64,000 nucleotides of DNA from Gordonia aichiensis NBRC 108223 (GTDB taxonomy: Bacteria > Actinomycetota > Actinomycetes > Mycobacteriales > Mycobacteriaceae). The notes under the pieces were generated by a model that saw nothing but the letters and a program-made list of their open reading frames with translations, searched no databases and was not told where the DNA came from. The position numbers and the translations under genes were made by a program. The stretch spans positions 1 to 64,000 of the forward strand of contig NZ_BANR01000019.1 in NCBI RefSeq assembly GCF_000332975.1, written 5' to 3'. Below are positions 1 to 8,998 of the stretch, piece by piece. Every line of letters starts with the position of its first letter. The first letter of the stretch is position 1.

Positions 1-501
1 GTTGCGATGGTGGCTTTGGTCGAGAAAGCAGGGTATCGGGCGTGTATTGCTGACCTGCGCGGTGTCAGAGTGCTGGGTCCGGCGACGAAAGTTGTCCTTG
101 CCCGCAGGGCTGAGCACCTTGACTATGTGGGCCCGGCCAAGGTCATCGGGATCGGTGTGAACGTCGACCGCGCGGGTGGGATAGCACTTGCGGACTCACC
201 CTACTCCGCAGGGAGTTTGCGGAGTGCGCTCGACAGCATCGTCGGTTCAGAGTCGACTGGCCGAAGCGGGGTGCATCTCAGCCGTCGCGAGCACGAGGTG
301 CTGACCACCTATGCGTTGGGATCGTCGGTCCGCGACACGGCTGCTCGGCATTTCATCGCCGAGAGCACGGTTCGATCGCACTTTCGGCGTGTTATTGGTC
401 GCTACCTCGAAGCTGGTCGACCAGTCAGCAACCGCGCACAACTGCTCGTCGAACTAATTGTGGATGGATGGGTTGATCGTGAGCGAATGTTGATGCGTTG
501 A
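1..501 (+). CDS. LuxR-type HTH regulator, 5' end outside the window
   Basis: The reading frame is open to the first base, so the gene probably begins upstream; the first ATG inside the window is at 7. The C-terminal part (from LSRREHEVL, about residue 90) is a LuxR/NarL-type helix-turn-helix: SRRE, then a helix with TAARHFIAESTVRSHFRRV. The N-terminal part is not a clear receiver domain; it holds no obvious phosphoacceptor Asp with a DxxxP context in the visible portion. The role is probably a DNA-binding transcription regulator, with an unknown signal. It lies next to an IS element, so its neighbours say little about targets. Confidence 0.7.
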   Translation, partial: VAMVALVEKAGYRACIADLRGVRVLGPATKVVLARRAEHLDYVGPAKVIGIGVNVDRAGGIALADSPYSAGSLRSALDSIVGSESTGRSGVHLSRREHEVLTTYALGSSVRDTAARHFIAESTVRSHFRRVIGRYLEAGRPVSNRAQLLVELIVDGWVDRERMLMR

Positions 502-510
502 CCTGTGCCT

Positions 511-699
511 TCATCGAGGTCGGGCCCCGCCGTGAGTTGGACACATCTTGCCGGTGCTTGCGCACTTCATGCACGTCAAGCGTCCTGCGATGCTGTACCC
601 GCCGCCCTCGCCATAGCACTCCGGGCACGGGTACAACCGCTGTGAACACAGCGGGCACTCCGATTCCGGACTCCTACGTTGCTTATCGATAGCCTCAGG
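511..699 (-). pseudogene. Zinc-ribbon protein fragment, probably 5'-truncated
   Basis: The minus strand is open from the stop at 511-513 up to a stop at 700-702, but no ATG, GTG or TTG precedes the cysteine motifs. The frame encodes a dense run of zinc-binding pairs: CPLC, CPEC, CMKC and CPTH, with Gly-rich linkers, like DnaJ-type or small double zinc-ribbon proteins. This cysteine spacing is very unlikely by chance. The IS21-type element begins just 5' of the fragment (about 725), so the likely history is that the start was lost when the element inserted or rearranged. Product and role unknown. The 18-bp inverted repeat at 637-654 (CCGCTGTG, AA, CACAGCGG) lies inside this frame. Confidence 0.45.
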
Positions 700-724
700 C
701 TAGCTAGTGAGCCCTGGTATGGCT

Positions 725-1542
725 TTAGTCCGTTCCAATGAAATTGAGTTCTAAGGGGTCGCGGCGACTCTTCCGCTGCCGCGGTGGCGATCCAACCGCA
801 CCCGGTTCGCCGCCCCGCGGGATGGCTACCGCGGCGACGAGCCGCGAGGTTCCATCCACCGGTTCGCCTTGGGTAGCGATATGGCGATCATTTCCGACTG
901 CCACGGTGTCAACGGCCAGAGAGCGGCGTTCGTAGGCGCCGACGACGAGCCGGAACAGCAGTTGGGTGCCGGTGTCGTCGAGTGGTGCGAATCCCATCTC
1001 ATCGATGATGATGAGGTCCTGGCGTAGCCGGGTGTCGATGATCTTGCCGACGGTGTTGTCGGCCAGTCCTCGGTAGAGGGTTTCGACGAGGTCGACCGCG
1101 ATGAAGTACCGCACCTTGGGTCCGGCGTGCACCGCGGCGATCCCGAGTCCGATCAGGGTGTGACTTTTGCCGGTACCGGCGGGCCCGATGATCACCAGAT
1201 TGTGTTGGGTGCGTATCCATTCCGATGATTCCAGGTAGGCGAACGTGTTGGCCGGGATCGATGAGGCGGCCACATCGAAGCTATCCAACGTTTTGGTGAC
1301 GGGGAACCCGGCGGCTTGAGTCGGTTGCGGATGTTGGAGGCGTCGCGGGCGGTGCTCTCGGCGTCGATGAGGGTGCGTAGCAGTTCCTCGGGGGTCCAGT
1401 GTTGGGTTTTCGCGGTCAGCAGCACTTCGGGTGCCTGGCGGCGGACCGCGGCGAGTTTCAACCGCCGCATCCCCATGTCCAGATCCGGGTCCAGGGGCGG
1501 TATCTGTTGGGGTGAAACACTATCGGTGTTGGTGGTGGTCAT
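725..1542 (-). pseudogene. istB: istB, IS21 helper ATPase, frameshifted and cut short
   Basis: IstB is the AAA+ helper of the IS21 transposase. The N-terminal 70 or so residues are read from ATG at 1542 (QHWTPEELLRTLIDAE). The frame is then lost near 1313-1315, where family members have AAG GCC GCC and this copy has AAG CCG CC, a one-base deletion. The rest continues in another frame with Walker A GPAGTGKSH and Walker B LIIIDEMGF. After YERRSLAV the usual IstB C-terminus (an HWPF-like segment onward, from memory of the family) is replaced by unrelated sequence to the stop at 725, which suggests an internal deletion joining istB to the element's non-coding end. Confidence 0.75.
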
Positions 1543-3035
1543 CGGGTCACCTCGTCGCTGGTGACCTTGTAGCGGTCCAGATCCCGGGTGGGTGCCTGTG
1601 GTAGCTCGGTGACCAGTGCGTCACCGGCCGGTCGTGGGTTCGGTGCCCCGGCACCGGCGGCCAGGATCGAACGCACGTCAGCGGCTTTGAACCGCCGAAA
1701 CGCGACCGCCCGCGTCAACGCCGCGGCTCCGACCAGGAACTGCTCGGCGATCTCACCGATCGCGCAGAACTGTTTCTCCGCAGCAGTTTTCGGGCGCAGC
1801 GCTCGGTTCGGAGGTTTGCGGGCACCACCGTAGTGGGCGTCATCGAGGACCACCTCACCGGGCGCACCTGACTGGTGATCGGCCACCACCTCACTGGTGT
1901 TCGGGTCGATGATCAGCAGCCGCCCATCCTCCTGGATCAACGCCACCGTGGTGCCGACCAGCCGGGTCGGCACCGAATACCGCACCGAGGCGTACCGGAT
2001 ACAGGAGAGCTTGTCGACCTTGCGGGTGACCGGCGGTGGACCGACCTGTGCACACAGAGAAGGTAGCGGCGCCAACATCTCCCGCTCTATCACGAGTTGC
2101 TCGTCGGGGACGGCGCAGGTGTCGGTGGGGCGGCGGTTGTTCAGTTCGATGCACCAGTCGCGGCCCGCCCGGTTGGCGTCGTGGACATCGAGGCGGATGT
2201 CGACGCGGCCGGCAGCGATCTTCGCTGCGGTCCACAACGGTTCGGCCAGATCCGATTGCGCCAGACCACACAGGTTCTCCAAGATGCCTTTGGACTCCGG
2301 ATCCGATCCGTTACAGAAGTCGGGGGCGAACCCGTAATGGGTGGCGAACTGGATGCAGGCCGGCGTCGGGATCACCAGGTGGGCGACCACTCCACCCTTG
2401 AGACACCCCATCCGGTCGGCGAGTATCCGCTTGGGTACGCCACCGACCTGTTCGAGGGCTTGAGCGATGAAACATAAAGTTGTGGTGACTGTTTCGTCGG
2501 TGGCGAACCGCACGAATCGCCACCTCAAGAACGCCAGCACCGCGCAGAACACGTGCAGCCCGCCGTCGGTGGCCCAGTCCATCACTAGATACTCGCCCGG
2601 GGTCCACACCGCCGGTCGCCGGTCCGAGTGCTGCCCACGCCGTCACTGGACCTTCGACCGTGACACCAGCCGCCGGAAGTTGCGGGCCGAACCGGTGTAG
2701 CCGGCCGCCCGCGCGATCGGTAGAAATCGTTTCCCGGTGATCCTGCCGTGTGAGGTCTTCACCCGTCGCGCGACCAGATCGGCCACCACGTCGTAGTTGT
2801 TGAGCCGCGGTGTGCGTGGCGGCGGCGTCTGGCCGGACTGATCGGCCTCGAAACGCTGAACGACACGCTTGACGGTCTTATGAGTGGTGCCGCAGATCTC
2901 GGCTGCAGCACGGTAGCTTCCGACTTCGCGGTAAGCAGACATGATATCCATACGGTCCCTCGCAGACTTCAATGGAACTCCCAGGCGGTGATGGTGAGCG
3001 GTTGGCACCTTTACCGTCCCCGTCTGGGCCTCCAT
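1539..3035 (-). pseudogene. istA: istA, IS21 transposase, in-frame stop
   Basis: This is an IS21-type DDE transposase. The N-terminal helix-turn-helix (SYRAAAEICGTTHKTVKRVV) reads from 3035. A TGA at 2643-2645 interrupts the frame. Downstream, in the same frame, coding resumes as RRGQHSDRRPAVWTPGEYLV and continues through the catalytic core (VMDWATDGG, LADRMG, GNGSDPESKGILENL-like region) to the stop at 1539. Relatives commonly have Trp at the stop position, so one TGG to TGA change explains it. A stretch of roughly 30 residues normally found between FLVGAAA and RAVAFRRF also seems absent. Family comparisons are from memory. Confidence 0.8.
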
Positions 3036-3064
3036 TCCAGGTTCGACACGACGAACACAAGGCG

Positions 3065-3136
3065 GGGACTTTTACCTGGCCACCACCGGGGACCTCGACC
3101 TGGCCACCAGTGGGGACTTTCTCATGGCCATTCACA
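3065..3136. repeat. Three tandem 24-bp terminal repeats of the IS21 element
   Basis: Units at 3065-3088, 3089-3112 and 3113-3136 each begin GGGGAC and contain TGGCC at the same offset; the first two also share ACCTGGCCACCA. The spacing is exactly 24 bp. Multiple terminal repeats of this kind bind the IstA transposase in IS21 elements. The outer boundary of the element is not resolved beyond this point. Confidence 0.75.
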
Positions 3137-3437
3137 CCCGGCCGCGCTACCTGGGCTGCGTAGACATCCAGGTGTTGACATGCCCTTATAGACGAGCACC
3201 GAACGATTCTGGCCTCGGTTCCAAGTCTGGCAGTGGTGCCCGGTTTGCTGGCCCGGTGTCCCCACCGGCGCGAAGGAGCGGGCCGTGAGCCAACGAGTCC
3301 TGGTCCCTCTGCCAGATAGCGTTCGAACTGGGTCGGCGTTTCGCGAACGGGGAATGGTCGCTCCGAATCGTAGCCGATGCTCTGCGGGAGCAAATCGCCA
3401 ACGCCGGAGGTCTGGTCGGGGGTGTTGGCGCGACGAG
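3137..3437. other. About 300 bp between IS end and oxidoreductase, no intact gene
   Basis: No complete gene is supported here. The minus strand is open in one frame and contains a segment (IGYDSERPF ... TPTQFERYL) that faintly recalls the second helix-turn-helix of AraC-family regulators, perhaps a remnant left by the IS insertion. The same bases are also read as an artificial C-terminal extension of the frameshifted oxidoreductase upstream, and that extension should not be taken as real protein. Confidence 0.35.
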
Positions 3438-4378
3438 TCACCGGTCAGTGCGGAGGACGACCTTCCGCCGGCATGCCCGTCGGAGACCAGGCGCAGAGCC
3501 TCCCGGGCCTGTTCGAAACCGAAGATCGCGCCGATCGGGATGACGAGATCACCGTCGGAGGTGAGTCGAATCAGGCTGGTGCGCAACGTATCCCGAAACT
3601 CTGCGCCCTCCGGTCGGCCGCCGCCGAGGGCTTGGAACCCGTCGGCGGCGGCGCGCCGGGGCGCGGCGATCGTGACGATCCGCGAGCGGTCGGCGACGAG
3701 TTCGAGTGAGGCGTCGACCGCCTCATCGGTGCCGACGGCGTCGAGCGCGGCGGCGATGGGTCGACCGTCGGCGGCAGCCCGGATGCGGTCGAGCACGCCG
3801 GGCCCGTACGTGACGGGCAGGCCGCCGAAGTCGCGTACGCGCTCGCCCGATCGGGGACCTGCGGTGCTGATGACCCGGATTCCCCACAGACGCGCCAGCT
3901 GCAGCAGCGCCACCCCAACCGCTCCCGACGCACCGTGCAACACGATCAGCTCGTCGCGCGCGGTACTGGCCGCACGAAGCATGTCGGCGGCGGTCGTACC
4001 CGCCAGCAGGAGTCCGGCCGCCTCGTCGACACCCAGGGTCTCCGGCCGCGCGAACACCTTCTCCGCGGGCACCGTGAGCGCTGTCGCATACCCGCCTCTG
4101 ACCCGGAAGGCGAGCACCTCGTGGCCGACTGCTACGGCACCCGAACCGATCTCGGTGTCGGGACCGAGTGCGATGTTCCGGCCCGCGACCTCGTACCCGA
4201 TCGGGAGCGGGAAATCCGTCGCGGCAAGCGCGTGCTTGAGGTCGGCCGGATTCACACCGGCGGCGGTCACCTCAATCGTCACCTCACCACGCGCGGGCGA
4301 CGTCACCTCGATGTCGGTGAGGGCGAAATCATCGAGGCCACCGGGACCGAGGGCGACCCAGCGGCGTGCGGGGGTCAT
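3438..4378 (-). CDS. MDR-family NADPH:quinone reductase-like oxidoreductase, frameshifted C-terminus
   Basis: A zinc-free medium-chain dehydrogenase/reductase of the quinone oxidoreductase type. The N-terminal GroES-like part has AAGVNPADLKHAL. The Rossmann part has the nucleotide-binding motif HGASGAVGVALLQLAR at about residues 150-165. No zinc-ligand cysteines were seen. The frame is lost near 3462-3464: the DNA reads GGA AGG TCG, while GGA AAG GTC GTC CTC CGC ACT GAC CGG TGA would give the normal family ending (GGKVVLRTD-like) and a stop at 3438. As given, the frame instead runs on to 3122 in sequence that is not conserved. One missing A is the simplest explanation. Substrate unknown. Confidence 0.75.
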
Positions 4379-4452
4379 GTGGCGATGCCGGTGCGAGGGC
4401 CCATGACGTCAAGGCTACGGCCCTCACCGTTACGGCCTCCGGACTGCGGGAC

Positions 4453-5229
4453 TCAGGCGCAAGGCTGAACGGAGCACGTACCGAGGATGCGAGCCAGCGC
4501 ATCCCGCTCGGCCGAGGTCACCCACAGGTGGTAGGCGGCTTTCACGGCGATCTGCCGCGACGCATACGTGCATCGATACGTACGGTTCGGAGGTAGCCAG
4601 GTCGCGGCGTCGCCGTCGCGCTTCTTCTGATTGGTGGGTCCGTCGGTGGCCTGCAAATTGCGCGGGTCGTTGGCGAAGTCGATGCGCTGTTGCGGTGTCA
4701 GCTGTTGCGCGCCTTTCTGCCAGGCATCCGACAGCGCCACGACGTGGTCGATCTGTATGGCCGACGAGGTGGCCTCTCCGCGCGTGAAATCGATGGCCTT
4801 GTCGGTGTAGGGATCGTGCAACGTGCCCGACAAGACCACGCATCCGCGCGTGCCGGGCTTGAGGACGATGTCGATGAGATCGCGGCGCAGGATGTCGTTG
4901 CGGGTGTCGCAGCCGTTGTGACCGTCGTCGACGTTCACGTCATCCGACCACGCCTGACCGAACTGTGCGCGGCTGTAACCCGTCTTGGGTGCGCGACCCT
5001 TGACCGGCAGCGCCTGCAGCTGCGACCACGCCAGCGCCGCATCGGGGAAGAGTGCGGTGGGCGCGGTTGTCTCGACCGAGGACGATGACGTCGCGGAGCT
5101 CGGTGGGATGTCATTCACCGCGGTCACGTCGGGTGAGGTGACGGTCACCGGGTCTCCGGGTGCGGCACAGCCTGCGATCGCGGCGACCGCAACCACGGAC
5201 GCCCCGAGCGCCAGACGTCCTCGTCGCAT
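4453..5229 (-). CDS. Secreted HNH-type (DUF1524) nuclease-like lipoprotein
   Basis: The start at ATG 5229 puts a short basic n-region and a hydrophobic stretch directly before a lipobox (AIAGC), so the protein is probably exported and lipid-anchored; an upstream in-frame start at 5268 would lengthen the n-region unnaturally. A Ser/Thr/Pro-rich linker follows. The C-terminal half has the DUF1524/GmrSD-like HNH signature: IDHVVALSDAWQKGA, then NDPRNLQATDGPTNQKKRD. Paired cysteines (NGCDTR, RGCVV, YRCTY, GTCSVQPC) fit an extracytoplasmic fold. Such proteins are common in Mycobacteriales and are presumed extracellular nucleases; the substrate is unproven. It is transcribed towards the oxidoreductase with about 75 bp between them. 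Confidence 0.8.
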   Translation of the reverse strand: MRRGRLALGASVVAVAAIAGCAAPGDPVTVTSPDVTAVNDIPPSSATSSSSVETTAPTALFPDAALAWSQLQALPVKGRAPKTGYSRAQFGQAWSDDVNVDDGHNGCDTRNDILRRDLIDIVLKPGTRGCVVLSGTLHDPYTDKAIDFTRGEATSSAIQIDHVVALSDAWQKGAQQLTPQQRIDFANDPRNLQATDGPTNQKKRDGDAATWLPPNRTYRCTYASRQIAVKAAYHLWVTSAERDALARILGTCSVQPCA

Positions 5230-5386
5230 GGGCCGATTGTGCCGGATCGTCCCGACAGTCCTTCTCACTGCGGGCGGCGGCCCAGGTCACCGTTGTTCCA
5301 CGGGAAACACTCACGACCGCATCGTGCCCGCCATCGATCCTCCCGATGGCCTCGCCGAGACCGGTCCGACTTCGTAGGCTCGAGAC

Positions 5387-5851
5387 ATGTCCGATGACCT
5401 CGCCGTACAACGGCAACGCGAGGCGCGACGTGCAGAACAAATCGACGAATACCGCCTGTGGGCGCTTGCCGAGGTGCCCGAGATCGACTTCGACGACTCA
5501 ATGCTGCTGAGCCGTTACCTTCTCGCCGCATTCCGGGTGGCGGACAAAGCGAACCCGGACTTCGACCCGATCGCCTGGACGGCCACCGACGCCGAGATTC
5601 TCACCGAGGTAGGGCTCGCCTTCCGGGCCGCACTCGACACCTTGGTGCCGGGCGAGAAGCTCGGCTTCGCCCTGCACACCTACCTGATCTTCACCGAATC
5701 CAGCGGAAAGTGGAGCGGCACGCCCGCGGCGTTGCGGGCCGCGCGCACCGTGGTGGACTCCGCGATCGACGGCCTGCGCCTCGACGACTTCGACGCCGAA
5801 CGGCAGGTCTTGCTGTCCGGCGAACCCATGCGCAGCCTGTCGGAATCCTGA
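5387..5851 (+). CDS. Conserved-looking hypothetical protein, 154 aa
   Basis: Not recognised. An acidic, largely helical, cytosolic-looking protein starting MSDDLAVQRQREARR. It has no signal peptide, membrane segment or known catalytic motif. Coding signal is good: strong third-position G/C and an ATG about 160 bp downstream of the divergent lipoprotein start. Its stop (TGA, 5849-5851) overlaps the most likely beginning of the next frame, which suggests co-translation. Confidence 0.65.
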   Translation: MSDDLAVQRQREARRAEQIDEYRLWALAEVPEIDFDDSMLLSRYLLAAFRVADKANPDFDPIAWTATDAEILTEVGLAFRAALDTLVPGEKLGFALHTYLIFTESSGKWSGTPAALRAARTVVDSAIDGLRLDDFDAERQVLLSGEPMRSLSES

Positions 5852-6510
5852 AGTGGATCGGGAAGGGAAAACCGACCGCGCAGGGCGGTCAGCTGCCGGA
5901 GGGCCTGGACGCGTGCGCGAAGAAGCTCGGCATCTCCGCAGGGCTCGCCTCGCGACTCATCCACTACGCGGGTAACCCCGAGCATGCCCTGATCTCCTAC
6001 GGCGGCGACGGCGTGATCCACCGCGGCTCCGGCGCCAAGGACTGGCGCGATGGGCGCCCGCCGATTGATCAGGTATGGGCTACCTTCTCGGAGTGGGTCG
6101 TTCGACTCCTCGAAGACCATCGATCGATGAGCAACCGCGGCTCGAGCGAGGAGTTCTGCGCGTTCATCGACGCCGGGTCGTCCTCCATCCCGCGCGGCGT
6201 CGACTGGTTCGACTCCCTCTGGGACGACGGGGACGACGATGAAATGGACAACGACGCTGCCGAGGAAATCGCACTCCGGATTCACGACGAGCCCTGTTAC
6301 GTGGACAAACCGGGGATCCGCGAGGCCCTCGACGAGATGATCACCTACGGGTGGATACGTCTGGAGGACGGTAAATACGCTGTGCCCCTAGGGCTTGAGA
6401 GACCACTGAGTGCGGGTATGAAGGAGTTCGAGCACCGGCAGTATCTACGCCGGGAAGAGCACGGGCGGCGCGAGAGTAACTCGCGGAGGCGAGGGCGGGG
6501 GAGGTGGTGA
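5848..6510 (+). CDS. Hypothetical protein, start uncertain (possibly CTG)
   Basis: Not recognised. The protein-like part begins at about 5848 (KWIGKGKPTAQGGQLPEG) and runs to 6510, with an acidic middle (DSLWDDGDDDEMDNDAAEE) and a very basic end. No ATG, GTG or TTG occurs close to where coding signal starts. A CTG at 5848 overlaps the TGA of the preceding gene, which would allow coupled translation. GTG at 5710 is an alternative but would be read out of frame through the previous gene. It contains an ALISYGGDGVIHRG segment of no known family. The first part could also be a fragment whose original start is lost. Confidence 0.5.
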   Translation: MKWIGKGKPTAQGGQLPEGLDACAKKLGISAGLASRLIHYAGNPEHALISYGGDGVIHRGSGAKDWRDGRPPIDQVWATFSEWVVRLLEDHRSMSNRGSSEEFCAFIDAGSSSIPRGVDWFDSLWDDGDDDEMDNDAAEEIALRIHDEPCYVDKPGIREALDEMITYGWIRLEDGKYAVPLGLERPLSAGMKEFEHRQYLRREEHGRRESNSRRRGRGRW

Positions 6511-6557
6511 TGTGAGGTACGCCGGATTTGTCGGTACCCACCGATATCTTCACCGGC

Positions 6558-7149
6558 GTGGGGAGACAATCGATCGACAAGTCCGCACGACGCGCTCGGC
6601 GCAAAGCCCGACGCGGTCTCGCCGGCAGAGCGCAGAACATGCGTCGGCACAACCACATTCCGACTCCGCTGTCGTCGCATCATCTCGACTAGGAGCGCTT
6701 TCTGGCATGGGACGCCGACGGCGAGGACGACCTCTATCCCGATGACGGGGAGTTACTCGACGACGAGTGTCCGGTGCTCACCCTTCGCGTCGAGCTCGTC
6801 GAGAACTCGCGGGTGGTCCGGTGGCGGGGAGTGGTGATGCCGGGCGAGGTGCTGCTGTCCGAACTGGTTAACTGTATCCAGTTGCTGTTCGACGGGCGGC
6901 CCGTGGCCGACTTCGAATTCGCCGATGGGACGAGTCGATATCGACAGTACGCAACTGCACTATGCCCACGCGACTCCGGGCGAGCACCAGCAAGGCTCTG
7001 CAGCAAGAACATTCACGGTTACGACCGAGTGCGTCGAGTGGTGTACCGGTGAGAGTGAGCTGATCGACATCGTCGCCGGCGGCCCCGACCACTGCGATCC
7101 CGACGTCGAGTACGGGCGGCTCGTGGAGTTGCTGGGCGAGTTCGGGTGA
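6558..7149 (+). pseudogene. Decayed gene of unknown function (in-frame TAG plus frameshift)
   Basis: A frame beginning near GTG 6558 (basic region KSARRARRKARRGLAGR) meets TAG at 6690-6692. It resumes directly as ERFLAWDADGEDDLYPDDGE and continues to about 6930 (LLFDGRPVADFEF). There the protein-like signal jumps to another frame and ends at 7149 (HCDPDVEYGRLVELLGEFG). The late part vaguely recalls pRiA4b ORF-3-like plasmid proteins, but this is a weak impression. The segments could be separate small genes, although the even composition across the breaks favours one broken gene. Confidence 0.4.
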
Positions 7150-7160
7150 CACCGAAACGA

Positions 7161-7196
7161 CCGTGGCGGTCCTCCCCTTCGGAAGAACCGCCACGG
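7161..7196. terminator. Hairpin between convergent genes
   Basis: A perfect 10-bp stem, CCGTGGCGGT (7161-7170) with ACCGCCACGG (7187-7196), and a 16-nt loop lie between the decayed gene on the plus strand and ino1 on the minus strand. There is no long U run on either side, which is usual for actinobacterial terminators. It probably acts for ino1 and could act in both directions. Confidence 0.6.
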
Positions 7197-7221
7197 AAAC
7201 GCTGGGTCGGACGATCAGGCG

Positions 7222-8310
7222 TCAGCCCGCGATGAACGTCTCCAGCTGCTGGCGCGCGACGTCGTCGGCGAGCTGCTCGGGCGGGCTCTTCATCAGGTAG
7301 GCCGAGGCCGGGAGGATCGGGCCACCGATGCCGCGGTCCTTGGCGATCTTCGCGGCGCGCACAGCGTCGATGATGATGCCTGCCGAGTTGGGGGAGTCCC
7401 AGACCTCGAGCTTGTACTCCAGGTTCAGCGGAACGTCGCCGAAGGCGCGGCCCTCGAGGCGAACGTAGGCCCACTTGCGATCGTCAAGCCACGCAACGTG
7501 ATCCGACGGTCCGATGTGGACGTTCTTGTCCTCGACCTTGCCGGCGAGCGAGCCGGTGAGGTTCGACGTCACGGCTTGGGTCTTGGAGACCTTCTTCGAC
7601 TCCAGGCGCTCACGCTCGAGCATGTTCTTGAAGTCCATGTTGCCGCCGACGTTGAGCTGGTACGTGCGGTCGAGCGCCACGCCGCGGTCCTCGAACAGCT
7701 TGGCCATCACGCGGTGGGTGATGGTCGCGCCCACCTGGCTCTTGATGTCGTCGCCGACGATCGGCACACCGGCGGCGCGGAACTTCTCGGCCCACTCGGG
7801 GTCGGAGGCGATGAATACGGGCAGGGCGTTGACGAAGGCGACGCCCGCGTCGATCGCGCACTGCGCGTAGAACTTGTCGGCCTGCTCGGAGCCCACCGGG
7901 AGGTAGGAGACCAGGACGTCGACGTCGTTGTCCTTGAGGGTCTGCACCACGTCGACGCCGTCGCCGTCGGCCTCGGTGATCGTCTGCAGGTAGTACTTGC
8001 CCAGGCCGTCGAGGGTGTGACCGCGCTGCACGGTGACACCGGTCGGCGGGACATCGGCGATCTTGATGGTGTTGTTCTCGCTCGCGAAGATGGCGTCGGA
8101 GAGGTCGAAGCCGACCTTCTTGGCGTCGACATCGAATGCGGCGACGAACTCGACGTCGCGCACGTGGTACGGGCCGAACTTGACGTGCATCAGACCGGGG
8201 ACGGTCGAGTTCTCGTCGGCGTCCTTGTAGTACTGAACGCCCTGGACCAAGGATGAAGCGCAGTTTCCTACGCCCACTATGGCCACGCGCACCTTATTGG
8301 GCTCACCCAT
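7222..8310 (-). CDS. ino1: Inositol-3-phosphate synthase
   Basis: Converts glucose 6-phosphate to 1L-myo-inositol 3-phosphate with bound NAD, the first step towards phosphatidylinositol, PIMs and mycothiol in actinobacteria. About 362 residues, the usual size for the short actinobacterial enzyme. The N-terminus has the NAD-binding glycine motif [13 protein letters not shown], and the core includes [11 protein letters not shown] and [12 protein letters not shown], hallmarks of the family. Start ATG 8310 is chosen because AAGGAG lies a few bases upstream and the family begins just before this motif. The start codon lies inside the end of the PadR gene (8-bp overlap), so the two are translationally coupled; the same pair exists in M. 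tuberculosis (Rv0046c-Rv0047c). Confidence 0.97.
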   Translation of the reverse strand: MGEPNKVRVAIVGVGNCASSLVQGVQYYKDADENSTVPGLMHVKFGPYHVRDVEFVAAFDVDAKKVGFDLSDAIFASENNTIKIADVPPTGVTVQRGHTLDGLGKYYLQTITEADGDGVDVVQTLKDNDVDVLVSYLPVGSEQADKFYAQCAIDAGVAFVNALPVFIASDPEWAEKFRAAGVPIVGDDIKSQVGATITHRVMAKLFEDRGVALDRTYQLNVGGNMDFKNMLERERLESKKVSKTQAVTSNLTGSLAGKVEDKNVHIGPSDHVAWLDDRKWAYVRLEGRAFGDVPLNLEYKLEVWDSPNSAGIIIDAVRAAKIAKDRGIGGPILPASAYLMKSPPEQLADDVARQQLETFIAG

Positions 8311-8998
8311 GGTCGGGTTCTCCTTCTTTTTCTCTGGGACCGCGAACATCGCTGGACCCTGGAACGTGGGTCACCGCCGGTGAGTTCTGGGGCACCGGGG
8401 CGGTGTCGAGCGCAGCCGATTCCGGCGGCTCGGGTGTTTCTTCTGTCCCGTCGCGGCCCGGCTGTGGGCTCGCGTCCGGAAGTGTGTGTTCTGCGGCGAT
8501 GAGCTCATTGAGCCAGCGCACCTCGCGCTCGCTGGATTCGAGGCTCAGCTCGTGCAGTTGGCGGGTGTATCGATCCGACGCACGCGTCGCGCGTGTGACC
8601 AGTTCCCGAAGTCCCTCGCGTCGCTCTTCGACCTGACGTCGACGTCCCTCGAGGATGCGCATCCGGGCTACCGCCGGGGTGCGTGAAAAGAACGCCAGGT
8701 GGACGCCGAACCCGTCGTCGGTGTAGTTCTGCGGACCGGTGTCGGCGACGAGCTCGTTGAACCGGGCGCGGCCCTTCTCGGTCAGCTGGTACACGCGTCG
8801 TCCGCGACGCACCTTGACGCCCGCAGGAGCGCTCGCCTCGTCGATCAGACCGTCGGCCTGCATCCGGCGCAGCGTCGGGTACAGCGAGCCGTAGGAGAAC
8901 GCGCGGAATGCGCCAAGCAACCCGGTGAGGCGTTTGCGCAGTTCGTAGCCGTGCATCGGCGATTCGAGCAGCAATCCGAGGATGGCAAGTTCCAGCAT
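8303..8998 (-). CDS. PadR-family transcription regulator
   Basis: A winged-helix PadR regulator: [20 protein letters not shown], then [12 protein letters not shown] and a wing with [14 protein letters not shown] helical C-terminal domain for dimer formation follows, then a Pro/Glu-rich tail that is probably disordered. Start ATG 8998 fits the family N-terminus (MLELAILG); GAGGTGC lies just upstream. It overlaps ino1 by 8 bp, so it is likely to act on its own operon and inositol synthesis, as inferred for the mycobacterial counterpart Rv0047c. The effector is unknown. Confidence 0.92.
   Translation of the reverse strand: MLELAILGLLLESPMHGYELRKRLTGLLGAFRAFSYGSLYPTLRRMQADGLIDEASAPAGVKVRRGRRVYQLTEKGRARFNELVADTGPQNYTDDGFGVHLAFFSRTPAVARMRILEGRRRQVEERREGLRELVTRATRASDRYTRQLHELSLESSEREVRWLNELIAAEHTLPDASPQPGRDGTEETPEPPESAALDTAPVPQNSPAVTHVPGSSDVRGPREKEGEPDHG

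Larger units (their letters stand above)
725..3136 (-). mobile_element. Decayed IS21-family insertion sequence
   Basis: The istA-istB pair is in IS21 order, with istA stop and istB start overlapping as ATGA at 1539-1542. The istA-proximal end carries three tandem 24-bp repeats (3065-3136), the multiple terminal repeats typical of IS21 elements. The opposite boundary near 700-725 is uncertain because no matching inverted repeats were seen there. Neither transposition protein can be made intact: istA has an in-frame TGA, and istB has a one-base deletion and an altered C-terminus. The element is therefore not autonomous. Confidence 0.8.

Noticed and set aside
637..654. CCGCTGTG-AA-CACAGCGG as a terminator or operator
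   Set aside because: It lies inside the zinc-ribbon frame and encodes part of the cysteine region; no U tract and no gene ends nearby.
3122..3437. Oxidoreductase extended by about 110 residues to 3122
   Set aside because: The extra sequence crosses the IS end repeats and is produced by a one-base frame loss; the family ending is restored with a stop at 3438.
3285..4406. 373-residue plus-strand reading frame
   Set aside because: Antisense to the oxidoreductase; Arg/Ser/Ala-rich chance frame of high-GC DNA.
7498..8256. 252-residue plus-strand reading frame opposite ino1
   Set aside because: Mirror frame of ino1 with Val/Asp/Gly-rich composition and no SD.
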